Source: Actinomycetota bacterium
GTDB taxonomy: Bacteria > Actinomycetota > Actinomycetes > Nanopelagicales > Nanopelagicaceae
Length of the DNA: 64,000 bases
Assembly (NCBI GenBank): GCA_009702965.1
Contig: WLHB01000002.1
Span: forward strand, 25,757-89,756
Direction: 5' to 3'
Positions 1-9,269 of the stretch are shown piece after piece. Position 1 is the stretch's first letter, and each line of letters begins with the position of its first letter. The position numbers were made by a program, and so were the translations under genes. Below the pieces are notes generated by a model. That model worked only from the letters and a program-made list of their open reading frames with translations. It searched no databases and was not told where the DNA came from.

Positions 1-225
1 GATCAAGGAGAGATCACTCAGCAATTACTTTTCATGGGCGCCTGTTTTGCAATCCTTGCCTTCTTTCTCGACTCAACATGGGGATTGTTGGCCGGTACTG
101 CACGGAGCTGGCTCAGTGGTGATGAACGACGGCTTATAACGCTTCGGGCTTTAGGAGGAATCGTCATCATGGTTTTAGGAATTTTGGTTATTGCAACGGC
201 CGCTCGTGATTTAATCGCCAAATGA
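1..225 (+). CDS. LysE/RhtB-family transporter, C-terminal fragment (5' end outside window)
   Basis: Frame is open to the window edge; hydrophobic C-terminus LDSTWGLLAGTARSWL...GGIVIMVLGILVIATAARDL resembles LysE-family C-termini. Confidence 0.6.
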   Translation, partial: DQGEITQQLLFMGACFAILAFFLDSTWGLLAGTARSWLSGDERRLITLRALGGIVIMVLGILVIATAARDLIAK

Positions 226-923
226 GTTCATCTGCCATTAAGCGCCCTGAAAAACCAGCTCGCGACACAATTGCGCCATCTGATCTCACCTTTGGACTTT
301 CCACTTGTAAGCGATGTATCTGGATCAAATACTGGTTCAAAGTCACAATGCCAGGACAATTTCCATTGGTAAAGCCATTGGCTGATGCGCAGGAAGAACA
401 TTTTCGCCGCGCTTCCATGCAAGATCTAGATCCCACATTAGCGCCAGGAGTTGTTAAGCAGTGGGGTCAGTGGGTGAAATCTTCTCCTTTAGTTATTGCG
501 GGTCGAACAACGACGTGGAAGATTCTTGGAATTTATGATCTGCTCGCCCATTATGAAGATGGATCTGTCGGAATTATTGATTGCAAAGTTTCTGATTCAG
601 ATCGTGATAACGGTCAATTCTATGCTCCGCAACTAGAGGCGTACGCACACGCGCTTGAAAACCCTGATCGCGGAAAGCCCTTTCCAGTCTCATCGATGGG
701 ACTCCTTGTATGGAAACTCAATGGAGTCACTCCTACCGCCGATGGAACACACGGGTTTGGGGTTACCCAGCATTATCTTCCGGTCGAACGAGATAGTAAA
801 AAATTTCACGCGCTGCTTGAAGAACTCGTGGATGTTATCGAAGGTGAATTTCCGGATGCTGGTCCTGAATGCCCAACCTGTAACTACCTCGTGCAGAGAG
901 CAGAGATTCAATCAATCGGATGA
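222..923 (+). CDS. PD-(D/E)XK (RecB/Cas4-like) nuclease superfamily protein
   Basis: ...GSVGIIDCKVSDSD... nuclease-like core, N-terminal CKRC and C-terminal CPTC cysteine pairs; ATGA overlap with upstream gene. Confidence 0.65.
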   Translation: MSSSAIKRPEKPARDTIAPSDLTFGLSTCKRCIWIKYWFKVTMPGQFPLVKPLADAQEEHFRRASMQDLDPTLAPGVVKQWGQWVKSSPLVIAGRTTTWKILGIYDLLAHYEDGSVGIIDCKVSDSDRDNGQFYAPQLEAYAHALENPDRGKPFPVSSMGLLVWKLNGVTPTADGTHGFGVTQHYLPVERDSKKFHALLEELVDVIEGEFPDAGPECPTCNYLVQRAEIQSIG

Positions 924-1625
924 ATCAGACTCCTGATCGCGTTTAGTTGATCCTGGTTTCTTAGCCTTCACTGCATACTCATCGACATACTCTTGCCCGG
1001 ATAGCTCCTGCAGGCGTGCCATGATTTTATCTGTTACTTCGCGAAGGTATGCCTGATCGGTTGAATCACCATCAAAGTACATGGCTTCACCAAATGTCAT
1101 TCCTACGCGCTTGATATTTGGAATCACTTGACCTGATGGTTGAATTTTTTCAGTGTTAAACATTGCTACAGGAATAACTGGGGCTCCTGATTCGATAGCC
1201 AGGCGAGCGATACCTGTGCGCCCTCGGTAGAGGCGGCCATCTGGAGAACGAGTACCTTCTGGGTAAATTCCAAGACATTTTCCTTCAGATAGAACCTGAA
1301 GTCCTGTGATGAGTGCGGCTTCGCTACGCCTTCCACCTGAACGATCAACTGGAACCTGGCCGAGGGCGATAAAGGTTAATTTCTTCAGCAGACCTTTAGG
1401 CCCAGGGGATGTGAAGTACTCACTCTTCGCGAGGAAGGTTACTTTGCGAGGAACGACCAACGGCATAAATATGGAGTCGCTAAATGAAAGGTGGTTTGAG
1501 GCAATAATCAGTGGACCAGAGCCAGGAACATTACGCAGACCCTTTACCTTCGGGCGAAAGAGAATCATGAGGAAGGGTGTGAGGAAAGCGCGCAAAGTGC
1601 CATAGGGCAGATTGTTCATGCTCAT
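912..1625 (-). CDS. 1-acyl-sn-glycerol-3-phosphate acyltransferase (PlsC family)
   Basis: SNHLSFSDS (HX4D) and YPEGTRSPDG motifs. Confidence 0.9.
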   Translation of the reverse strand: MSMNNLPYGTLRAFLTPFLMILFRPKVKGLRNVPGSGPLIIASNHLSFSDSIFMPLVVPRKVTFLAKSEYFTSPGPKGLLKKLTFIALGQVPVDRSGGRRSEAALITGLQVLSEGKCLGIYPEGTRSPDGRLYRGRTGIARLAIESGAPVIPVAMFNTEKIQPSGQVIPNIKRVGMTFGEAMYFDGDSTDQAYLREVTDKIMARLQELSGQEYVDEYAVKAKKPGSTKRDQESDSSD

Positions 1626-1674
1626 AATTTATCCCCTTTCTACTCAATCTGGTCAGTTTATGCGAATATAAAGC

Positions 1675-1971
1675 ATGGTACCAACCTCAGATGAGTCAAA
1701 ACCAGAGCAGAATCCTGGCCAAGATGACCAAGATCTCATAGATGACAAATTTAACGCTCTGGTCTCTGGACTCTCTCTGGATCAAAGCGCGCCGACTGAT
1801 TATCTTGACTCGATCGCAGATCAGCACGAGGTTGACGGCTTTACTCCCCCAGAACCGCAGCGAATTAATTTCTTCACTTCAATCAAAGATGGCATGAAAG
1901 CATTTAAGAAGTGGAAGGATAACCCTAGAAGAGATAACACAGACCTCGATGATGATGGAGCGCAGCTATGA
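1675..1971 (+). CDS. Hypothetical acidic protein
   Basis: 98-aa ORF with ATGA overlap to the downstream oxidoreductase. Confidence 0.6.
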   Translation: MVPTSDESKPEQNPGQDDQDLIDDKFNALVSGLSLDQSAPTDYLDSIADQHEVDGFTPPEPQRINFFTSIKDGMKAFKKWKDNPRRDNTDLDDDGAQL

Positions 1972-2954
1972 GTACAGAATTTAGATGGGGAATCCTTGCA
2001 AGTGGTGGAATTGCACAAGCATTTGCACGAGATCTTTCATACTTTAATCATCACATTGTCGCTGCCGTAGGTTCACGTTCTCAAGAAAGCGCGGATTCAT
2101 TCGCTGCAGAATTTCCTGGGTGCACAGCTTATTCAAGTTATGAAGCACTCGTCGCAGACCCAACGCTCGATGCCATCTATGTTGCATCACCACATCCATA
2201 TCACGTGAGCAATACCGTCCTTGCACTTAATGCCGGAAAGCCAGTCTTATGTGAAAAACCATTCACTATCAATGCAGCCGAAGCTCGCCAGATGAAAGCG
2301 GCAGCTGATGCAAACGGTGTGGCCCTCATGGAAGCAATGTGGGCACGCTTCTTGCCACACATGCATAAGGTCCGTGAAATTCTTGCATCCGGAATCCTTG
2401 GAGATATCTGGGCAGTTGAGGCAGATCACGGACAACGTCTTTCAGATTATGCCAACCCTCGACACTGGGAGCCATCACTTGGCGGCGGCGCACTTCTAGA
2501 TCTTGGGATTTATCCAATCTCTTTTGCTCATATGGTTCTGGGCGTTCCAGATAAAATCACATCCTCTGCAACCTTTACAGATAAAGGTGTAGATGCGAGT
2601 TCTACTGTAATTTTTGATTACAAGAGCGGTGCTCAAGCAATACTTACCTCAAATATGATGGTCTCAACTCCTTGTAGGGCAACGATCTGCGGCACTCTTG
2701 GAAAGATAGAGATTGATCGCACTTTCTACAATCCAGCTTCAATGCGCGTGATTATGCATGATGGAACAACCACGGAATATCCCAATGAGTATAAGGGTCA
2801 TGGACTCCGTGATCAGGCTCTTGAATTTGAGAGAGTTGTTCGTAGCGGTGCCAAGAGTTCAGCTATTTTGACGCCAGATGAATCAATTCTCATAATGGAA
2901 TCACTCGATGAAGTGCGAAAGCAGATTGGCCTTATTTACCCAAGCGAGAGATAG
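1968..2954 (+). CDS. Gfo/Idh/MocA family oxidoreductase
   Basis: Rossmann N-terminus GILASGGIAQAFARDL and CEKPF motif. Confidence 0.92.
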   Translation: MSTEFRWGILASGGIAQAFARDLSYFNHHIVAAVGSRSQESADSFAAEFPGCTAYSSYEALVADPTLDAIYVASPHPYHVSNTVLALNAGKPVLCEKPFTINAAEARQMKAAADANGVALMEAMWARFLPHMHKVREILASGILGDIWAVEADHGQRLSDYANPRHWEPSLGGGALLDLGIYPISFAHMVLGVPDKITSSATFTDKGVDASSTVIFDYKSGAQAILTSNMMVSTPCRATICGTLGKIEIDRTFYNPASMRVIMHDGTTTEYPNEYKGHGLRDQALEFERVVRSGAKSSAILTPDESILIMESLDEVRKQIGLIYPSER

Positions 2955-2973
2955 CGTGCAGAGCAGATTTCAC

Positions 2974-3918
2974 TTATAGTCGAGCGAGATCTGCAACTCC
3001 TACTAGCCCAGCTTCATTTCCCAACTGCGCGGGAACAATATCTGGGTATGGATGCTTACCTGCAAATGGCATATGACGAATCAAAGACTGACGGGTGGGC
3101 TCTAGAAGTATCTCCCCCGCATCAACAACTCCACCACCGATAACAATGCGAGTGGGGTCAAGGATCACACTCAATGAAGCGATCCCTGCCCCTAAGTAAT
3201 GTGCAGTTGTATTAAAAGCTGCCAGTGCCACCGCATCTCCTGCCTGCGCAGCTTCGGTGATGTGCTTTCCTGTGAGCCCATCGAGGGTTCCATTTCCAAG
3301 GGAAAGTAGATTGCGTGCAAGTTCTGGGGTCGCACTAATTGCTTCACGCGCATGACGCATCAGCGCGCTTCCACTTGCATACTGCTCGAAACAGCCGCGC
3401 GCTCCACATCCACAGAGATGTCCTTCAGGCACTACTCGCATATGGCCGATCTCAGCTGCTGTTCCAAAACCACCTCGATAGAGATTGCCATTCACAACTA
3501 TTCCGCCACCGATTCCAGTGCCAACAGTGACAATCAAAAGATGGTCATGTCCACGACCCGCACCGAAAGCCGCTTCGCCCCATGCGGCGGCATTGGCATC
3601 ATTTTCGATAACAACTGGAAGACCAATCAATGCAGTCAACTGTGCATCGAGGTCAACGCCATTCCAACCAGCGATGTTCGGCGTTGCCAACATAGTTTTT
3701 CTATCGGATGAGACAAAACCTGCAGCTGAAATACCTACGGACTCAACTGTGTAAGCAGCCATCAACTCTCGTGCAACATCTGCGATTGCTGCTGTGAGCG
3801 CTTGACCACCCTCACGTGGCGTATCACGCCGTGCATCGATAAGAATTTTTCCCGATGCATCTACTACCCCACCAAGAACTTTTGTCCCTCCGACATCAAT
3901 GCCGATTGTGTAGGTCAT
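2974..3918 (-). CDS. glk: ROK family glucokinase
   Basis: IGIDVGGTKVLGGVVD, ENDANAAAWGEAAFGAG, CGCGARGCFEQYASG zinc-binding ROK signature. Confidence 0.88.
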   Translation of the reverse strand: MTYTIGIDVGGTKVLGGVVDASGKILIDARRDTPREGGQALTAAIADVARELMAAYTVESVGISAAGFVSSDRKTMLATPNIAGWNGVDLDAQLTALIGLPVVIENDANAAAWGEAAFGAGRGHDHLLIVTVGTGIGGGIVVNGNLYRGGFGTAAEIGHMRVVPEGHLCGCGARGCFEQYASGSALMRHAREAISATPELARNLLSLGNGTLDGLTGKHITEAAQAGDAVALAAFNTTAHYLGAGIASLSVILDPTRIVIGGGVVDAGEILLEPTRQSLIRHMPFAGKHPYPDIVPAQLGNEAGLVGVADLARL

Positions 3919-3926
3919 AGATATCT

Positions 3927-4361
3927 TTAAGCTTCGCAGTGCTCTTTTAGCTGCGCAAGTGTTTGATCAATAGTCATTTTCTCTTGCTTGGTAACCATCA
4001 TTTGCGGAATCGGCATAGAGACTCCCACCGAAAGTTCGTATGTCACTTCTGTTTCATCTCCAAGATCCTTAACGGAGTAAGCACCATCCATCTTGGTGAG
4101 CATGTTGGCATCTTCGAGTTCGAATTCAACTCGCCCAGGTGCACCGTCCCAGTTATAGGTAAGAGAGACTTCATCTTTGAGAGCGCCAGCGCTAATAGTC
4201 ATGGTGACGCCAGTGACTCGACCGGCCTCATCCCTTTCGGTGATTTTGACTTTTGTTATGGAATCCGACCATTCGGGGTATTTCTCGAGGTCAAACAAGA
4301 CCTCGGTAACCTGGCTCATTGACGCTTCAATAACAACTGTTGATTTGCTCATATCGCTCAT
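3927..4361 (-). CDS. SRPBCC (START/polyketide cyclase-like) family protein
   Basis: 144 aa, VLFDLEKYPEWSDSITKVKI pattern typical of SRPBCC proteins. Confidence 0.8.
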   Translation of the reverse strand: MSDMSKSTVVIEASMSQVTEVLFDLEKYPEWSDSITKVKITERDEAGRVTGVTMTISAGALKDEVSLTYNWDGAPGRVEFELEDANMLTKMDGAYSVKDLGDETEVTYELSVGVSMPIPQMMVTKQEKMTIDQTLAQLKEHCEA

Positions 4362-4427
4362 GGCGCAAGGTTACCTTGAGAAATCTCTTTCTGGGCTCTC
4401 CCATTTTTGCCAATCGGGCGCTAGCGT

Positions 4428-6227
4428 TTGCCCATGACAACTTACTCCGTACCTCCACTGGTCCCTGCTGCCACTGAGGGAAACCTCACCGAATTGATCG
4501 CTCACCGCGCATGGTTTGAGCCAGAGCGCGTGGTGATGTCGCGTCCACTTGGAGATGGTTGGCAGCCAGTTTCAGCACGTGAAGTCGAAGCAGAGGTGCG
4601 TGCCACTGCAAAAGGTTTAGTCGCCGCTGGAATAAATGTTGGTGACAGAGTTGCGATTATGGCTCGTACTCGTTACGAGTGGACAATCCTAGATTTCGCG
4701 ATCTGGTTTGCAGGTGGATGTGTTGTCCCTATCTATGAGACATCATCTGCTGAACAAGTGGATTGGATCTTGAGTGACTCCGGTTCAGTCGGAGTAATTG
4801 TTGAAACCCCAACTCATCGCGAACTCGTGCAGACAGTCCTTCCTTCACACACAAAGCATGTGTGGACAATGACCGAAGACGTTCTCTCGGTTCTTGCCAA
4901 AGCCGGTGCACACATTAGCGATGATGAAATTGATCGTCGTCGAAATTCACTTACTCCAGAGACACTTGCCACCCTTATCTATACATCAGGAACCACGGGC
5001 CGACCAAAGGGCGTCAGTCTTACTCACGGAAACTTTCTCTCAGAGTGTGGAAACGTTGTACAAGGCGCTTCAGATTTATTCCTTAAGCCTGGCGGTTCAA
5101 CACTTCTCTTCTTGCCTGTCGCCCACGTCTTTGGTCGTATGGTTCAAATCGGAGCGATCACTGCTGGACTTCATTTAGCGCATTGCAGCGATCCAGTCGG
5201 TCGACTCTTGCCCGATCTTCAATCATTTAAACCAACCTTCGTGCTCGCAGTTCCTCGTATCTTTGAAAAGGTCTATAACGGAGCAGAAGCTAAGGCAGAG
5301 GCAGCAGGAAAAGGGAAAATCTTTAGAAAGGCAGCCGAGATCGCAATTGCCTATAGCGAGAATATCGATGCTAAGAAATTTAACCCGATGCTTTCATTTA
5401 AGCATGCCCTCTTCGACAAGTTAGTTTTCTCAAAGATTCGCACCACTCTTGGCGGCGCAGTTGAGGCCGCAATTTCAGGAGGCGCTCCTCTTGGTGCTCG
5501 CCTTGGTCACTTCTTCCGCGGTGCAGGTGTCACAATTTATGAGGGCTATGGATTAACCGAGACAACTGCTGGCGCGACTCTGAACATCACTGGTCACCTA
5601 AAGATCGGTACCGTTGGTCGTCCAATTCCAGGAACCTCGGTGAGAATCGCTGAAGATGGTGAAGTTCTCATCAAGGGACCGATCGTCATGAGAGGGTATT
5701 GGCAGAATGACGATGCTAATGCCGAAGTCTTTGATAACGATCGCTGGTTCAAATCTGGCGATCTAGGAAAACTTGATGAGGAAGGCTTCCTGTCCATTGT
5801 TGGACGAAAGAAAGAGCTGATCGTTACGGCAGGTGGAAAGAATGTTGCGCCTGCAGTCCTTGAAGATCGTCTTCGTGCGCATCCACTTGTAAGTCAGTGC
5901 ATGGTCGTAGGTGATAACAAACCATTTATTGCAGCGTTGATCACAATCGATGCTGAAATGTCCAAAGGATGGATTGCAGCACACAAGAAGGATGGCGCAA
6001 CAATTGAATCACTTCGCCATGACCCAGATTTAATTGCAGTAATTCAAACTGCAGTAGATGAGGCCAACAAAGCTGTCAGTAAGGCTGAGTCAATTCGTAA
6101 ATTCACAATTCTTGGTGAGGACTTCACTATCGCTGGTGGACACTTGACTGCAAAGCTTTCGGTCAAGCGCCATGTGGTTGCAGCCCAATTTGCCAAGGAA
6201 ATTGATGACCTTTACATCAAAGAGTAA
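4428..6227 (+). CDS. fadD: Long-chain acyl-CoA synthetase (AMP-dependent, FadD15-like)
   Basis: YTSGTTGRPKGVSLTHGN, YGLTET, GRKKELIVTAGGKNVAP motifs. Confidence 0.93.
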   Translation: MPMTTYSVPPLVPAATEGNLTELIAHRAWFEPERVVMSRPLGDGWQPVSAREVEAEVRATAKGLVAAGINVGDRVAIMARTRYEWTILDFAIWFAGGCVVPIYETSSAEQVDWILSDSGSVGVIVETPTHRELVQTVLPSHTKHVWTMTEDVLSVLAKAGAHISDDEIDRRRNSLTPETLATLIYTSGTTGRPKGVSLTHGNFLSECGNVVQGASDLFLKPGGSTLLFLPVAHVFGRMVQIGAITAGLHLAHCSDPVGRLLPDLQSFKPTFVLAVPRIFEKVYNGAEAKAEAAGKGKIFRKAAEIAIAYSENIDAKKFNPMLSFKHALFDKLVFSKIRTTLGGAVEAAISGGAPLGARLGHFFRGAGVTIYEGYGLTETTAGATLNITGHLKIGTVGRPIPGTSVRIAEDGEVLIKGPIVMRGYWQNDDANAEVFDNDRWFKSGDLGKLDEEGFLSIVGRKKELIVTAGGKNVAPAVLEDRLRAHPLVSQCMVVGDNKPFIAALITIDAEMSKGWIAAHKKDGATIESLRHDPDLIAVIQTAVDEANKAVSKAESIRKFTILGEDFTIAGGHLTAKLSVKRHVVAAQFAKEIDDLYIKE

Positions 6228-6242
6228 GAGGTAGGGCTCATC

Positions 6243-6800
6243 GTGGCGCAATCGGCAAGAATCGCGATTGCCCAGGATATTCACGATGGGATCGCACAAG
6301 ATCTCATCGCACTTGGCTATCACCTTGATTTAATCTTGGCCGAGCCTGCTACGCCGGCGTCGGTTCGCCATGAGGTGCGCACAGTGCGCCACGATCTCTC
6401 TGCCCTGATAGTTAAGGTGCGCAATGAAATCTTCGACCTGCGAAGCAGTGGAGATTTCTGGATTGAGATTGATCAGATTGCCGCATCTATCTCACCGATC
6501 ATCGTAACCGACCGCGGTGGCTGCAAACTTAATCCCGAAGCTTCTGCCCTTGTCTTGCAAGTGGCTCCTGAACTTCTGCGCAATGCTGCTCGCCACTCTG
6601 GGGCTAGCCAGATACACCTTTCATTTACTGCCCAGAATAATCAGACCGTGGTTACTATCCAAGATAACGGTTCTGGCGGTGCGACAGTCAGTCAAGGTCG
6701 TTACGGACTTCTTGGATGTATTGAACGCGTTGAAAGTTATGGCGGGTTCATGACAATTGAGAGCGGAGAAAAGGGAACCACAGTCGCGATCACTCTATGA
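6243..6800 (+). CDS. Sensor-less histidine kinase (HisKA_3 + HATPase)
   Basis: H-box AQDIHDGIAQDL, N-box ELLRNAARHSGAS, DNGSGG; GTG start; no TM or sensor domain. Confidence 0.85.
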   Translation: MAQSARIAIAQDIHDGIAQDLIALGYHLDLILAEPATPASVRHEVRTVRHDLSALIVKVRNEIFDLRSSGDFWIEIDQIAASISPIIVTDRGGCKLNPEASALVLQVAPELLRNAARHSGASQIHLSFTAQNNQTVVTIQDNGSGGATVSQGRYGLLGCIERVESYGGFMTIESGEKGTTVAITL

Positions 6801-7408
6801 GCGCGACAGTTCTAGTTGTCGATGATCATCCAGTAGTCAGAGTGGGAATCGTTAAGTCACTCACCGCCGCGGGCTTTAACTGCATCGGTCAAGCCAGTTC
6901 TGTGAAAGAAGCGATAGCGGCAATCGCACTTCACAATCCTCAGGTAATTTCAGTAGATCTCAATCTTCCTGATGGCAATGGGCTGGAAATAGTTCAGTGG
7001 GTGAAAAAGCACTCTGCAACAACTGTCGTAATCGTCCTAAGCCTCAATGATGAACTTGATCTCATCTCCGCAGCAGCAAGAGCAGGTGCGAATGGATTCA
7101 TCTCGAAATCATCGGGTATTGAACTTCTGGTTGCAGCGATTGAGAACGCACTACTCCAACCCACAACCTTTACAAGTAATCGCGCTTTAGAGTTGCTGAT
7201 GAGAGAGAAAACAGTTGATCTGCTTTCACCGCGTGAGATCACTGTGACCAGCTACTTGGCAGGAGAGAAGAACATCTCTGAAATAGCAACTGCGATGTTT
7301 ATCTCCCAAGCGACTGTAAAAACACATATTGCTTCAATCTATCGAAAACTTGATGCTCACTCTCGCCAGAGCGCGGTTGCTCGCGCGAAGGCTATTGGTT
7401 TGCTTTAA
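6797..7408 (+). CDS. NarL/LuxR-family response regulator
   Basis: VVDDHPVVRVG, VDLNLPDGNG phosphoacceptor, LuxR HTH ISEIATAMFISQATVKTHIASIYRKL. Confidence 0.93.
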   Translation: MSATVLVVDDHPVVRVGIVKSLTAAGFNCIGQASSVKEAIAAIALHNPQVISVDLNLPDGNGLEIVQWVKKHSATTVVIVLSLNDELDLISAAARAGANGFISKSSGIELLVAAIENALLQPTTFTSNRALELLMREKTVDLLSPREITVTSYLAGEKNISEIATAMFISQATVKTHIASIYRKLDAHSRQSAVARAKAIGLL

Positions 7409-7409
7409 A

Positions 7410-8552
7410 TCATGGGTTTGGTCTAAGAAGTCCTGAGAATCTTTCCGACCAAATCTGCCAACGCCATTGATCAATCACCCATTCGCGACCACGTAATCCC
7501 ATATCGCGCGCACGTTCATTATCGAGTAAGAGTTCCTCAATCGAGTGCGCTACCGCAGTTACATCTCTTCCATCAACTACAAGGCCTGTGATGCCATCTA
7601 AAACCGCATCTGGTGCTCCCCCAGAATTTCCTGCAATCACAGGGAGAGCACAGGCACTTGCTTCAAGATAAACGATGCCGAGACCTTCCACTTCTAAACC
7701 CGCAAAGCGTGAGCGAGAAGGCATTGCAAAAATTTCACCAACACATATGTATCGTGGGAGTTCTGCATATGCGATTCGCCCAATGAAGGTGATGTGTGAA
7801 TCTACCTGAAGCTTTTTCGCTCTTCCTTCGAGATATCCGCGATATGGCCCTTCGCCAATGAGTACAAGGTGAGCGTTTGGAATCTTTTGAAGCACCTGCG
7901 GCATCGCTTCGATGAGTGAATCTTGACCTTTGCGATGAACAAGTCGACCAACGCTGACTATCACGCGCTTATCGAGTAATCCCAAAGTCTTCTTCAGATC
8001 CGTAGAGTCCACAGGTGCAAAATGGTCGGTATCAATTCCTGGGGCGATTTTTACCATCGCGCTCTGCGCTGATGTATCTATCGCACGAGAAATCGCGTTG
8101 CGCGTAAATTCGCCTAGGTAGGTCAGGTGATCAACTCTTCGAGAAATCAACTTCATTGCGATGGTAAACGGCCAGAGACGAGACCACCACACTTCATGCC
8201 CGTGAGTGAGGGCAATTATTCGCGTGATGCCGGCGCGACGAATGGACCATGAGAGAAGACCAAGGGGCGCGGCAGCGCCAAAGAAAGCCGTTGTAATGCC
8301 CCTCTCTCGAATCAAAGAGGAGATGCAGAATGCAACGCCAGGAGTGGGTAGAAGTATCCGCGCTTTATCGCGAATAACTTCAACGCCGTAGTTTTCAAGC
8401 CATTGCTGGTCGTAGTCGTTGCTCTTATCTTGTGCGCTTGTGTACACAATGACAGTGTTTTGAGGTAGCCGTTCGATAAGTCCGATGATGAAGGTTTCTA
8501 TGCCGCCAGCTCTTGGGCCAAAGTCGTTAGTGATACAGAGAATTTTCTCCAC
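7410..8552 (-). CDS. pimB: Glycosyltransferase family 4 (PimB-like mannosyltransferase); start may be GTG at 8552 or further upstream at 8606
   Basis: CITNDFGPRAGGIETF, VGRLVHRKGQDSLIEAMP, EGLGIVYLEASACALPVIAG; adjacency to fadD15-like gene. Confidence 0.75.
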   Translation of the reverse strand: MEKILCITNDFGPRAGGIETFIIGLIERLPQNTVIVYTSAQDKSNDYDQQWLENYGVEVIRDKARILLPTPGVAFCISSLIRERGITTAFFGAAAPLGLLSWSIRRAGITRIIALTHGHEVWWSRLWPFTIAMKLISRRVDHLTYLGEFTRNAISRAIDTSAQSAMVKIAPGIDTDHFAPVDSTDLKKTLGLLDKRVIVSVGRLVHRKGQDSLIEAMPQVLQKIPNAHLVLIGEGPYRGYLEGRAKKLQVDSHITFIGRIAYAELPRYICVGEIFAMPSRSRFAGLEVEGLGIVYLEASACALPVIAGNSGGAPDAVLDGITGLVVDGRDVTAVAHSIEELLLDNERARDMGLRGREWVIDQWRWQIWSERFSGLLRPNP

Positions 8553-8677
8553 TAGAAATGGCGGGTTCTTCGGAGAGTTTGATTCCAAAGGGCCGTTTAC
8601 CTGCATTCGGTAAGGCTAACTTGCCTCACCAACTGTGCTCAAATTACAGAGGAGCAAAAGTCTGTGAAATTCCCTCT

Positions 8678-9262
8678 ATGAAGAGGCTGAGCGTGGCCGA
8701 TCATGCGATGTCCAAGAAAAATCTGCCCTGTACAGATATTCTCTGCGCCATGACCGATACCCAGCGAACTGGGGAGATCATCGCGACCCTAGTGGTGGGT
8801 AGTGATGGCAGTACCTCAAAGGACGGGACATCCCGTGGAGTCAGTTCAACTGTTGATCGTGCCCGTTTTCTAGCGCGCAGACGACAGGTTGATGCGATAT
8901 TGATCGGCGGAAACACCGCCCGTAGTGAGCCTTACCGCAAGACCCCCGTCCCAGTCGTGGTGATCTCAACGTCGATGATTAACTCATTGTCCGATAATCG
9001 CCAAGCGTATTGGTGGAACGCCTCCCCTAGTGACGCGATCGAGAGAGCCCAACGCCTCTTTGGTCCCACAATTTTAGTTGAGGCTGGAACTTCGATCATC
9101 ATTGAATTGCTCGAACTTGGATTGATCGATCGACTTGAACTAAGCGTGAGCTCTGTAACCGGTGGTGACGATCGTGTTGATTATAAAAAACTACTTTCGT
9201 ACTTTACTTCCGTGGAAAGTGAAATTGATGGAGAGACAACTTTCTACACAGCAACGCGGTAA
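8678..9262 (+). CDS. RibD C-terminal domain (reductase-like) protein
   Basis: DRARFLARRRQVDAILIGGNTARSEPY motif; likely ATG at 8678 rather than track start 8558. Confidence 0.75.
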   Translation: MKRLSVADHAMSKKNLPCTDILCAMTDTQRTGEIIATLVVGSDGSTSKDGTSRGVSSTVDRARFLARRRQVDAILIGGNTARSEPYRKTPVPVVVISTSMINSLSDNRQAYWWNASPSDAIERAQRLFGPTILVEAGTSIIIELLELGLIDRLELSVSSVTGGDDRVDYKKLLSYFTSVESEIDGETTFYTATR

Positions 9263-9269
9263 TTAGCCA

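Noticed and set aside
4371-4383. Short dyad CAAGG-TTA-CCTTG upstream of fadD/SRPBCC
   Set aside because: Only 5-bp arms; expected by chance, no second copy noticed
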